Positions 50,546-58,507 of a stretch of DNA of 64,000 nucleotides are shown here, piece after piece (positions within the stretch are counted from its first letter, which is position 1; each line of letters begins with the position of its first letter). This DNA is from an uncultured Collinsella sp. Its GTDB lineage: Bacteria > Actinomycetota > Coriobacteriia > Coriobacteriales > Coriobacteriaceae. The position numbers and the translations under genes are program-made. The notes beneath the pieces were generated by a model. It searched no databases. It saw only the letters and a program-made list of their open reading frames with translations, and was not told the DNA's origin. The stretch is from positions 1-64,000 of the forward strand of contig CAUBIC010000008.1 of the NCBI GenBank assembly GCA_958435945.1. The letters are read 5' to 3'.

Positions 50546-52057
50546 CTATGCCACGGTCACGGCAACCTGGGCGTAGCGGCTGCAGGGGCGCTCGGCGCGC
50601 GTCTGCACGGTAAGGGTGAACACGAAGCGGTCGCCGGGCTGCGCGTCGGCAGGCACGATAAAAGCGGTGCTCACCGTGCATTCCTGCCACACCGAAAGAT
50701 CCTGTACGCCTGCATAGCTCGACGGGTCCATGGCGACATCCCAATGTGCATAAAAGCCCTTGCCGTCGGGGTCGACGATGGTCGCTGCAAGGGCGACGCG
50801 CTCGCCGGTTGCGGCGCTGCGGTCGGTCGTGACCTCGACAATATGTGCTGGATGCGAGCAAGTTGCCGGATCATGGGCGCACCATTGCGCGCGGGCGGCA
50901 AAGTCTTCCTGATAGGCGCGCAGGTAGGGATTGGGGTTGCCGTCTACGGGCGTGCCGATGGCGGCAAAACCGGCGGGTGCGTCCGTATCGGGATGCCCAT
51001 CAAGAAACATGCGGCCGAGCAGCGTATCGAAGCCGCGGTTATCGATGCCACGCAGGCCAAACGGCAGCAGCGGAATATAGGTCATGCTGTCGCCTTCCGC
51101 CATAAAGTCGCCGCGCTCAAACTGCATCGCGGGCATGCCTTCTAGACCCCAGTCCAGACGGGCATGCTTGCCAAACTGAAAGCGCTCGGGCTCGTTTTCG
51201 TAGACCTTGCCATCGCCATAGAGCATATAGCGCGCCATGAGGGGGCCGTTACCCTGCGTGAGATTTTGCTCGGGCCAAGGTGCCTTAAACAGCGGCAGCG
51301 TATCGGGTTGAGCCATCTTGGCATCGACATAGCCGCCATACATATAGGGCACACACCAAAAGATGAGCTCGGGAAAGAGCTCACGTCCATGGTCGAGCCA
51401 TGAGTTGTCCTGCCCCACGCCATCGGCAACGCCCATCACGCGCACCTTCTGATAGACCCGCTGCTGCACGGCAGGCCATTCGGGCGTGGCGCGATAACAC
51501 TCGGCAATGCTCATGAGGGCGCGAACGATGGTGTTCATGCCACCCCAGCTGAGCAGCCATAACGTACGCGGGTCATCATCCAAAATCGCCTGAGCAATTA
51601 CGCGGGACCCCTCAGTTTCCTCAGTCACATCACCCTCAAAGGCAACATTTCCCACAAAGGTGCGCTCGGTCATCTGGGCAGGCGTGGGAAACGGCGGTTC
51701 ACCGGCAGCGTCCGCATTCGCCTGCAACTGCGGCCAAGCTTGGGCATATTCATTACTCCAGAGACTCTCAATCCAATGCTCGGGAAACGGCCGATACTCA
51801 CGAAGCTCCCCAGCCAGCGGATCGGGCTCATGAGGCACAACATCCCACTCATAAGAGCGACGCCCTTTGGTCCGCCAATGCGAATTCACCTCGCCGAGCG
51901 TATGAACCCCATCCCCAAGAAAGTGATACTGCGAAGCCGTATACACCACAGCCTGAACATCAAGCACATTAAGATACAGAGCCAAATGAATGAGCGAGTT
52001 CATATCATCGACTTCCATATCAGTGGTAACAATCACCCGAGTCAAATTCTGGGACAT
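50546..52057 (-). CDS. DUF1593 nucleoside-hydrolase-like protein
   Basis: 503 aa, no signal peptide. The N-terminal domain (about 1-330) is the nucleoside-hydrolase-like fold: VIVTTDMEVDDMNSLIHLALY keeps the Asp cluster of the calcium site, and LLSWGGMNTIVRALMSIAE and NSWLDHGRELFP are family segments. The C-terminal domain (about 410-503) is Ig-like with TTDRSAATGERVALAATIVD. These proteins are annotated as cellulose-binding or glycan-active, but the substrate is unproven. ATG 52057 is favoured over TTG 52081. It lies downstream of the esterase on the same strand, facing away from the PTS genes. A cytoplasmic glycosidase role on an imported glycoside is plausible. Confidence 0.82.
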   Translation of the reverse strand: MSQNLTRVIVTTDMEVDDMNSLIHLALYLNVLDVQAVVYTASQYHFLGDGVHTLGEVNSHWRTKGRRSYEWDVVPHEPDPLAGELREYRPFPEHWIESLWSNEYAQAWPQLQANADAAGEPPFPTPAQMTERTFVGNVAFEGDVTEETEGSRVIAQAILDDDPRTLWLLSWGGMNTIVRALMSIAECYRATPEWPAVQQRVYQKVRVMGVADGVGQDNSWLDHGRELFPELIFWCVPYMYGGYVDAKMAQPDTLPLFKAPWPEQNLTQGNGPLMARYMLYGDGKVYENEPERFQFGKHARLDWGLEGMPAMQFERGDFMAEGDSMTYIPLLPFGLRGIDNRGFDTLLGRMFLDGHPDTDAPAGFAAIGTPVDGNPNPYLRAYQEDFAARAQWCAHDPATCSHPAHIVEVTTDRSAATGERVALAATIVDPDGKGFYAHWDVAMDPSSYAGVQDLSVWQECTVSTAFIVPADAQPGDRFVFTLTVQTRAERPCSRYAQVAVTVA

Positions 52058-52188
52058 AGGAACAGCTCCAATCAAAATCAATTCAGCCAGTTACGCGCAA
52101 GGCAAGACGGGACCCACGCCCCCATCGCCATCGACCCGGCGGCCCGCCGGAAGCGCTCGTCCAGCGTTTCGAACAACGTTAACTTAGG

Positions 52189-52311
52189 GGGCCCTGACCT
52201 TTAGTTTTGTAAACATTCCGCAGCGCGGGCCCCGTTTATCCGATGCTCCGAAGGAGCAGGATAAGCGGGGATCAGGCGCGAGGACGTTTACAAAACTAAA
52301 GGTCAGGGCCC
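52189..52311. repeat. 123-bp element with perfect 26-bp inverted arms and nested hairpin
   Basis: Arms 52189-52214 and 52286-52311 are perfect reverse complements (GGGCCCTGACCTTTAGTTTT begins the left arm). The core nests a second hairpin: CCCCGTTTATCC (52231-52242, approximate) with GGATAAGCGGGG, and inside it TGCTCC/GGAGCA. The whole element folds into one long rod. It lies 12 nt past the esterase stop and upstream of the DUF1593 gene. Confidence 0.8.
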
Positions 52312-52323
52312 ACGATGGGATGG

Positions 52324-53661
52324 CTACCTCGAAACTCTGGCCGACCACTCCCAGCAGCCCACCGGCTCGCCGTCGATGAGTACGTTGCCCCCGTCGAAGT
52401 CTTGATAACACAGGTCGTTGAATTGGTGGATCCACACGCCGTGGTTGAACGTCTTCTTAGGCGAGCCATCGGCCTCGCGATAGCGCCCGGTCAGGTCCTC
52501 GACATGACTAAAGTAGGTAAGGTGCACGTTGGCGCCGGCGTCACGCAGGCGTGCCGTGAGCGGCAGCACGGTCTGCTGCGGCGACACGAGCTCGTCGCCC
52601 TTGGAGTGCGTAAACCACAGCGGCGTCTTGGCGAGCGCGGCTACGTCCTCGTCCGTGGCGTTGTACCACGGGGCACAGCAGGGAAGGCCCGCGGCAAAGA
52701 AATCGGGGTAGTCGGCGCACAGGCGCAGGGTCATAAAGCCGCCGTTGGAAAGGCCGGCGACCACGATGCGGTCGGTGTCGATGCGCTCGGCATGCTCGGC
52801 GACAAACTCGTCAATGAGCGCCTTGAGCACGGGGGAGTAGATGCTCTGGTTGGAGCGGCCGAGCTGCTCGACGCCGTTATCCATCCAAAACGTGGGCGAC
52901 TGCGGCACGAGCACCCAGGCAAAGCCGCCAAAGTAGCGCTGGATTTGCGCCTGGCTAATGGCTGTCACGCGGTTGCCGATATAGGCGCGCGTGGCACCTT
53001 CGCCCTGCGTGGCACCCTTGCCTTCGCCGGCGCCGTGCAGGTATACCACGAGCGGGGCCTTTTGGGGCACGACCGTGTCCTCGGGCGCAAAGGGATTGAA
53101 GCAGGCCGAGTCCTCTGCCTTAAAGCTGGGCTCAAAGAAGCCGTACTCGAGCGCGATGCCATTGACGGTGGTCTTTTGTACGGCATTGCTCCAGCCCTTG
53201 AGCGCGGGGCAGATGTCGCCGCGACAGGTATCGAAGACCAGGCCGCAGGTGGGGTCGTCGCCGTCGTTGCCGGGAAGAGCCGCGAGCTGCGTGACGTGCA
53301 GCCGGTCATCGAGCATGCGCGAGCCCATGACGCCGCCTTCGATCTTTTTGGTCAGGCGCTGCTCGGCGACCTCGAGTGCCACATGGGTGCCCACGGCAAG
53401 CTTGCGGCCGTTCTCGTCGCACGGATACGCGGCGAGAACGTCGATGTAACCCACGGAGGGCGCGGCATGGTCGGCGCCGTGCTCCTTGCGCATCAGGACC
53501 TCGCCCGTGCGCTCGTGACGCTCTACATATATATGGAAAGCGTTCGCATCGACATCGTTGGCGCGCACGGTGCAGGGTAGGTCGAGAACGACCTTGCTGA
53601 TCCAGGGGCCAAAGTCACCCAAGGTGGTGACGGTTGCGTAGGTACACGATCTGAGTTCCAT
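52324..53661 (-). CDS. alpha/beta hydrolase, prolyl-oligopeptidase/PHB-depolymerase-like esterase
   Basis: 445 aa, no signal peptide. Residues 1-140 are an Ig-like domain (YVERHERTGEVLMRKEHG). Residues about 180-440 are the hydrolase: oxyanion region VVYLHGAGEG, nucleophile elbow GLSNGG near residue 312, acid in THSKGDELVSP and His in NHGVWIHQ. This resembles carbohydrate or feruloyl esterases of the LpqC/PHB-depolymerase group. ATG 53661 has GGGAGGC upstream; the longer frame to 53781 crosses the operator sites. It is divergent from the PTS gene over a 490-nt region full of operator sites. A deacylase for an imported acylated glycoside is the likely role (inference). Confidence 0.85.
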   Translation of the reverse strand: MELRSCTYATVTTLGDFGPWISKVVLDLPCTVRANDVDANAFHIYVERHERTGEVLMRKEHGADHAAPSVGYIDVLAAYPCDENGRKLAVGTHVALEVAEQRLTKKIEGGVMGSRMLDDRLHVTQLAALPGNDGDDPTCGLVFDTCRGDICPALKGWSNAVQKTTVNGIALEYGFFEPSFKAEDSACFNPFAPEDTVVPQKAPLVVYLHGAGEGKGATQGEGATRAYIGNRVTAISQAQIQRYFGGFAWVLVPQSPTFWMDNGVEQLGRSNQSIYSPVLKALIDEFVAEHAERIDTDRIVVAGLSNGGFMTLRLCADYPDFFAAGLPCCAPWYNATDEDVAALAKTPLWFTHSKGDELVSPQQTVLPLTARLRDAGANVHLTYFSHVEDLTGRYREADGSPKKTFNHGVWIHQFNDLCYQDFDGGNVLIDGEPVGCWEWSARVSR

Positions 53662-53710
53662 GAGCTGCCTCCCTTGCGCCGCGCGTGCTAAACAATCGCG
53701 GCAATACAAT

Positions 53711-54045
53711 CTAAACATGTTTAGTGTAAAGCAGAATTGCAGAACAGGCAGATGAACTCGGTAAACGGCATAATTGAACACGCAGTGATCTTCTAAACAT
53801 ATGTTTAGAAGTTTCTATCTGGGGTTTTCTTGATGAGCTAACAGGCTATTGAGAGGTCTGTAAAAGTAAAATCCCACGTAAATAGCCATATATCAATACA
53901 TAGATAAAGAGATGATTTACTGCCGTTCAAATACGTTCACCCCGATTTTCCTACCGTTCACCGGACTACAAACGGTAAAACTGCCACAAATTCAATACTG
54001 CGTGTAAACTAAGCGCTGTAAACGTTCAGTAAACAGATTGTTTAC
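53711..54045. promoter_or_regulatory. divergent operator region between esterase and PTS genes
   Basis: The 490-nt intergenic stretch holds no gene but several TAAAC/GTTTA sites. CTAAACATGTTTAG at 53711-53724 is a perfect 14-bp palindrome; TTCTAAACATATGTTTAGAA at 53791-53810 is a perfect 20-bp palindrome; GTAAACAGATTGTTTAC at 54029-54045 is a 6-5-6 palindrome. TTCAGTAAACAGA at 54025-54037 is identical, inverted, to 33618-33630. Fits a LacI-type regulator acting on both genes. Confidence 0.7.
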
Positions 54046-54151
54046 GACAGCGTATCCAAGGGCTTGGCAGCCGTAAGGGGTTATAGCCGCCGGGCCAAAG
54101 GCGTGCCTACGTCCAAACGGGTAGACACACGATGATATGGGGAGGGGTCCC

Positions 54152-55579
54152 ATGGCAGTAGATAACAAACAGATTGCCACCGATGTCCTCGAGCTCGTGG
54201 GCGGTGCGGAGAATGTTACCGTCGCCACCAACTGCATGACGCGCCTGCGTCTGACGCTCAAGGATAACAGCAAGGCCGACGTGGAGAAGATCAAGAAGGT
54301 CAAGGGTGTACTGGGTTGCCAGTTCGCCGGCAGCCAGCTCCAGGTCATCATCGGCCAGAACGTGCCCAAGGTGCTCGCCGAGTTCGTCGCCATGTCCGGC
54401 GTCAAGCAGGGTGCCGCGGTCGACGAGAACCTCGACGCTCCTAAGGAGAAGTTCGAGCTCAAGAACCTGCCCAATATCATCCTCGACTATCTGTCGGGCT
54501 CCATGACCCAGCTGATTCCGCTGCTCATGGCCGGCGGTCTGTTCCGCACTATCGCTGCGGTCCTTGGTCCCACCATGCTCGGCGTTCTCTCCGATACCGA
54601 TCCGACCTACACGTTCCTCTACACCACCCTGTACGAGGCCACGTTTACCTTTATCCCCATCTATCTGGGCTATGCCGCTGCTAAGAAGCTCGGCGCCTCT
54701 CCGGTTCTGGGCATGCTCCTCGGCGGCGCTCTCATGGCCCCGTCCGTCGTGAGTGTCGCGACTCAGGAGGGTGGCGGAATTATCTCCGTCTACGGCATCC
54801 AGATCGCCGCTGCCAACTACCAGCAGTCCGTCCTGCCGATCATCCTCTCGGTGCCCGTCCTGTACTTTGTCGAGAAGTTCTTTAAGAAGGTCATGCCCGA
54901 CGTGCTGTCCACGGTCTTCACGCCGTTCTGCACCATGATCGTTACCATCCCCATCGCCTTCATCGTCCTTGCACCGATCGGCAACGAGATCGGCGGCCTC
55001 ATCGCCAACGCCCTCTTTGGTCTTGCCGACCTTGGCGGCATCGGTATCCTGATCGTCATGGCCATCCTCGGCGCCTTCTGGCAGCTCTTCGTGGTCTGCG
55101 GCATGCACATGCCCGTCATCCTGCTCGCTCAGGTTCAGATCATCGCCGCCGGCTACGATCCCTTCGTCTTCGTTTCCACCAACTGCGCTATGGCCGCTGT
55201 CTGGGGCTGCGCCTTCGGTGCCTTCCTCAAGATGAGGAACCCCGACGAGAAGGGTCTTGCCCTGGGTTACGTCATCTCCGCCATCGCCGGCGGCGTCACC
55301 GAGCCCGCACTCTTCGGTATCCTCATGCGCTTCCGTCGCACCATGCTCGGCATGTTTATCGGCGGTGCCATCGGCGCTGTGTTCTCCGGCCTCATGGGTG
55401 TTACCTACTACCTGGCCGGCGGTGCCTCCAACTTCCTGGTCTTCACCAACTACCTGCAGGGTGGCCAGATGAACACCGTCTGGGCTATCGTCGGTATGGC
55501 AATCTCCTTTGTCATCGCTGCTGCCGTCGTCTTTGCCACTGGCTTCTCCAAGGAGGAGCTCGCCGAGATGGAGGCCTAA
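54152..55579 (+). CDS. PTS EIIBC permease, glucose/beta-glucoside superfamily
   Basis: 475 aa. The EIIB domain (residues 1-80) carries the phosphocysteine in TNCMTRLRLTL and the GVLGCQFAGSQLQVIIGQNV segment. The EIIC domain (about 100-460) has about ten helices and the sugar-binding AGGVTEPALFGI motif. No EIIA domain is fused or adjacent, so it must use another EIIA. ATG 54152 with GGGGAGGGG upstream; the 54137 start is not favoured. It would import and phosphorylate a glucoside. Divergent from the esterase and co-directional with the apiosidase-like gene 210 nt downstream. Confidence 0.92.
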   Translation: MAVDNKQIATDVLELVGGAENVTVATNCMTRLRLTLKDNSKADVEKIKKVKGVLGCQFAGSQLQVIIGQNVPKVLAEFVAMSGVKQGAAVDENLDAPKEKFELKNLPNIILDYLSGSMTQLIPLLMAGGLFRTIAAVLGPTMLGVLSDTDPTYTFLYTTLYEATFTFIPIYLGYAAAKKLGASPVLGMLLGGALMAPSVVSVATQEGGGIISVYGIQIAAANYQQSVLPIILSVPVLYFVEKFFKKVMPDVLSTVFTPFCTMIVTIPIAFIVLAPIGNEIGGLIANALFGLADLGGIGILIVMAILGAFWQLFVVCGMHMPVILLAQVQIIAAGYDPFVFVSTNCAMAAVWGCAFGAFLKMRNPDEKGLALGYVISAIAGGVTEPALFGILMRFRRTMLGMFIGGAIGAVFSGLMGVTYYLAGGASNFLVFTNYLQGGQMNTVWAIVGMAISFVIAAAVVFATGFSKEELAEMEA

Positions 55580-55789
55580 GGCCAAACCATTCGGACGCAT
55601 ACGACCTTACCTACACGACAGGGCCCTGTCAGGCGCAAGCCCGGCGGGGCCCTTCTTACAAGGTAGACTGATTGGGGGCGCGTAGCGCCTGCTCGCCGGG
55701 GCTTGCTAAGCGCCAGGGGCTTTCGCGCGGGGTTACCACGAAAGAATCTGCCGGTTCGCAACTCCTTTATCAAACGAAAGGACATGCAG

Positions 55790-57103
55790 ATGAGTTTGGG
55801 AAAGCTGACCGTTAACGGTCGTCAGGACGGCTTTTTGTGCGAGGGCAAACCGTTCTTTTGGTTTGCCGATACGTGCTGGAGTGCGTTTACGAGCATCGCC
55901 GAGGCCGATTGGGACTACTATCTGACCCGCCGCGCCGAGCAGGGCATGAACGTGCTGCAGATCAACACGCTGCCGCAGTGGGATCGCTGCTGCCCCGACC
56001 TGGGCATTTGGCCCTATGCCAGCGAGGACGGCGTGCATTTTGATTGGTCCTGTCCCAACCAAGCGTACTGGGACCGCGCCGCCGCCATGTGCCGCGCTGC
56101 CGTCGAGCACGGCATTCGTCCGGCACTCGTGCTTATGTGGTGCAACTACGTGCCCGGTACCTGGGGTGCCAAGATTGCCGAGCATTGCGGTGCCGAGGTT
56201 ATGCCGCGCGAGGAGGTCCGTGCCCACGTTGCCCGCGTCGTCGAGAACCTGGGCGAGTTTGACCCCGTCTACGTGGTGACGGGCGACACGGACTTTGCCG
56301 ACGATGAGGCAATTGCCTATTACGAGGATGCGCTCGACGAAGTCGTCAAACGCGCGCCCGAGGCGTTGCGCACCATGCATATCAACCGCGGCAACCGCAC
56401 CATTCCGGCGCAGTACCTGGATCGCCTGGACTTCTACATGTTCCAGCCCGGCCACAACTACGAGGGCCAGCCCGAGGCTTGGCGCCTGCCGCAGGACTTT
56501 ACCGCCAACTATCCCAAAAAGCCGATGGTCAACTCCGAGCCCTGTTACGAGCAGATGGGTGCGTCGCGCAATGTGTACTGGCGCTTCACCGCGCAGGACT
56601 GCCGCGCGAGCGTGTGGTCGTCGATCCTTGCCGGTGCGAGCGCTGGCGTGACCTATGGCGCGCACGGTGTTTGGAACTGGCAGACCAGCAAGAGCCAGGG
56701 CTCGGTGCTGGGCGAGGGCTTCGACATGCCGTTCCGCTGGCAGGAGTGCCTGCAGTTTGCGGGTGTTTGGGACTTTGGCGCGATCGAGCATGTGCTTGCC
56801 GGCCTGGGCGCTACGGCTGGCGACGACGCTTTTGCCGTGGTCCCCGCGCAGGAGCTGCTCGATGACGCGCGCGAGGCCATTCGTGTGGCGCGCGTTGGTG
56901 ATCGCATCGTCACGTACCTGCCGCGTACCACGGCGCTCAAGTTTAAGCTTGACGGCACGCGCGGCTGGACGGCGACGGTCCTCGACATGGAGGACAAGCG
57001 CATCGCCAGGCTGCCCGTCCGCGACAACGGTGACGGCACCGTGCGCGTGGCTCAACATCCCTTTGAGCACGACGCGCTGGTGATTCTGGCCCCCGGGCGC
57101 TAA
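55790..57103 (+). CDS. DUF4038 / GH140-like glycoside hydrolase, candidate cytoplasmic apiosidase
   Basis: 437 aa, no signal peptide. A TIM-barrel of the DUF4038 family (about 5-350) opens with FLCEGKPFFWFADTCWSAF and RAEQGMNVLQINTLPQWD. Candidate acid/base Asp is in VVTGDTDF and candidate nucleophile Glu in VNSEPCYEQMG, which fit the positions recalled for GH140 apiosidase. A small beta domain (about 360-437) closes the protein. GH140 releases D-apiose from rhamnogalacturonan II in Bacteroides, where it is exported; here the lack of a signal suggests action on an imported apioside. ATG 55790 has AAAGGA 7 nt upstream; ATG 55784 is too close to it. Confidence 0.82.
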   Translation: MSLGKLTVNGRQDGFLCEGKPFFWFADTCWSAFTSIAEADWDYYLTRRAEQGMNVLQINTLPQWDRCCPDLGIWPYASEDGVHFDWSCPNQAYWDRAAAMCRAAVEHGIRPALVLMWCNYVPGTWGAKIAEHCGAEVMPREEVRAHVARVVENLGEFDPVYVVTGDTDFADDEAIAYYEDALDEVVKRAPEALRTMHINRGNRTIPAQYLDRLDFYMFQPGHNYEGQPEAWRLPQDFTANYPKKPMVNSEPCYEQMGASRNVYWRFTAQDCRASVWSSILAGASAGVTYGAHGVWNWQTSKSQGSVLGEGFDMPFRWQECLQFAGVWDFGAIEHVLAGLGATAGDDAFAVVPAQELLDDAREAIRVARVGDRIVTYLPRTTALKFKLDGTRGWTATVLDMEDKRIARLPVRDNGDGTVRVAQHPFEHDALVILAPGR

Positions 57104-57150
57104 CGGCTCTTCTCCAACATTTACAACCCAGTCCCTTTCATGAGGCTGCG

Positions 57151-57203
57151 ACGGAATGGTTCGTGCATGACAGCTTTAAGCTGTCAAGGGGGAGCCATTC
57201 CGT
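57151..57203. terminator. nested hairpin downstream of the GH140-like gene
   Basis: ACGGAATGG (57151-57159) pairs with CCATTCCGT (57195-57203), enclosing TGACAGCTTTAAGCTGTCA (57168-57186). No T-tract; probable 3'-end structure. Confidence 0.5.
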
Positions 57204-57205
57204 TG

Positions 57206-57234
57206 CACTCATTGGGGACGTACTTAAATGAGTG
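57206..57234. repeat. dispersed palindromic repeat, ACTCATT variant
   Basis: CACTCATT (57206-57213) and AATGAGTG (57227-57234) around GGGGACGTACTT; a second half copy GGGGACGTTCTTTGG follows at 57241. Confidence 0.75.
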
Positions 57235-57258
57235 GTCAATGGGGACGTTCTTTGGGAG

Positions 57259-57342
57259 GGCAGTTTGCGTGGCGGTTATGTGGCCCACGGTGAGACCTAC
57301 GTCGGCGATATGGTGGTTCGTCTGACCAAAGTAGAGGCGTAA
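57259..57342 (+). pseudogene. C-terminal remnant of a glycosidase-like gene
   Basis: The frame ending in TAA at 57340-57342 reads RGGYVAHGETYVGDMVVRL and then TKVEA. GG-x-V-x-HGET-Y is like the loop near the C-terminal part of DUF4038/DUF5605-type barrels. No start codon or upstream domain remains, and the dispersed repeat abuts it, so it looks like the tail of a deleted relative of the GH140-like gene. The rest of the 353-nt gap to 57456 shows nothing recognisable. Confidence 0.35.
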
Positions 57343-57456
57343 AACAGAGAGATAATCGGCTCCGGGCGCGATTTGCCGCATGACCATCATAAGGGGGCAG
57401 CTCCTGTGGTGGTCGCGTCGATGCGCATCCGGGACCATGGCGCGTGAGGGGCGAAT

Positions 57457-58368
57457 ATGCAGGAGTTCTTTGGAATCGATGTGGGCGGTACGGCCGTTAA
57501 ATGGGCTGTGCTGGGCGAGGATTTTTCCATCCGCGAGCGCGGGAGCCTGCCGACGGGCTTTACCACGGCTGAGGAGACGGTTTCGGCGTTGATTGGGCTC
57601 GTCGAGCCGTACCGTGAGCGCGTGAGCGCTGTAGGCGTGAGCGCACCTGGCGGTATCTACGAGGGAGACGTCACGGGAACGATCCATCGCGGCGGTGCGC
57701 TCACGTTTATGGACGGCTGCCCGCTGGGAAAGCTCATGCGCGAGGCGCTGGGGGTGCCGGTTGGCGTCAATAACGACGGTAAGTGCTGCGCACTCGGTGA
57801 GTATGCGGCTGGCGCTCTGCGCGGGACGCGTTTTGGCGTGGTGCTCGCTATTGGCACGGGCATCGGCGGCGGTATCGTCATCGACGGCAAGGTCCTGCGC
57901 GGCGCGCACTGCTTTGCAGGCGAGTTCAGCTTCTTGCGCAACGATGTCACGACTGCCGCGGGCATGGAAAACTCCTTTGCGGGTTCGGGCGGTTGGCGCG
58001 CGCTCCGCGATGCCGTCGTTGCCGAGAAGGGCCTGCCTGCGGATTCTCCGGTGGACGGCCGCCGCGTCTTTGAGTGGATCGCGGATGGCGACATGGCGGC
58101 GCAGCGCGCGCTCGACCGCTACGCTCGCTCATTTGACGGACAGCTCATCAACCTGCAGGCCGTGCTCGACCCCGAGGTTTTTATGATCGCAGGCGGTATC
58201 TCGTGCCATCCCGAGCTCGTCGATGCCCTGCGTGCGCAGATGCCGCTGGCCCTCGCGGGTTACGAAGGGACCCTTGCCGGCATTCCTGTGCCGCAGATAA
58301 AGGTGGCCGAGCTCGGCAACGACGCCAACCTTTACGGTGCTGTCCAGGAAGCCATGCGCCTGGTGTAG
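57457..58368 (+). CDS. ROK-family sugar kinase
   Basis: 303 aa. ATP-binding GIDVGGTAVKWAVLGED, the catalytic Asp in NNDGKCCALGEYAAG, and AIGTGIGGGIVIDGKVLRG are clear. The ROK zinc motif CxCGxxGCxE is absent: the corresponding stretch is HCFAGEFSFLRNDVTTAAG. Zinc-less ROK proteins include beta-glucoside kinases and some hexokinase-like enzymes. There is no HTH, so it is an enzyme rather than a NagC-type repressor. GAGGGG 5 nt before the ATG. It sits after the glycosidase locus and may phosphorylate a released hexose or a glycoside. Convergent with mgtA across a shared terminator. Confidence 0.88.
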   Translation: MQEFFGIDVGGTAVKWAVLGEDFSIRERGSLPTGFTTAEETVSALIGLVEPYRERVSAVGVSAPGGIYEGDVTGTIHRGGALTFMDGCPLGKLMREALGVPVGVNNDGKCCALGEYAAGALRGTRFGVVLAIGTGIGGGIVIDGKVLRGAHCFAGEFSFLRNDVTTAAGMENSFAGSGGWRALRDAVVAEKGLPADSPVDGRRVFEWIADGDMAAQRALDRYARSFDGQLINLQAVLDPEVFMIAGGISCHPELVDALRAQMPLALAGYEGTLAGIPVPQIKVAELGNDANLYGAVQEAMRLV

Positions 58369-58411
58369 CGCGAGCCAAACGAGGCTGTCGAAAAAGATAA
58401 AGGCCGGCGTG

Positions 58412-58451
58412 AACCGCCCCCATTTCCTTAGCACAGGAAATGGGGGCGGTT
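58412..58451. terminator. bidirectional terminator between ROK kinase and mgtA
   Basis: 17-bp perfect stem, AACCGCCCCCATTTCCT (58412-58428) with its complement at 58435-58451, 6-nt loop. Followed by TTAATTT on plus and AA-rich on the other side. Confidence 0.85.
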
Positions 58452-58507
58452 TAATTTGAGGCGGGACTTTTTGACCGCCTGATGGGTCGCGCGCCACGAT
58501 TCGGGTG

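Noticed and set aside
57457..58368. NagC-type ROK repressor
   Set aside because: No N-terminal HTH; the ATP-binding motif begins at residue 6, so it is a kinase-type ROK.
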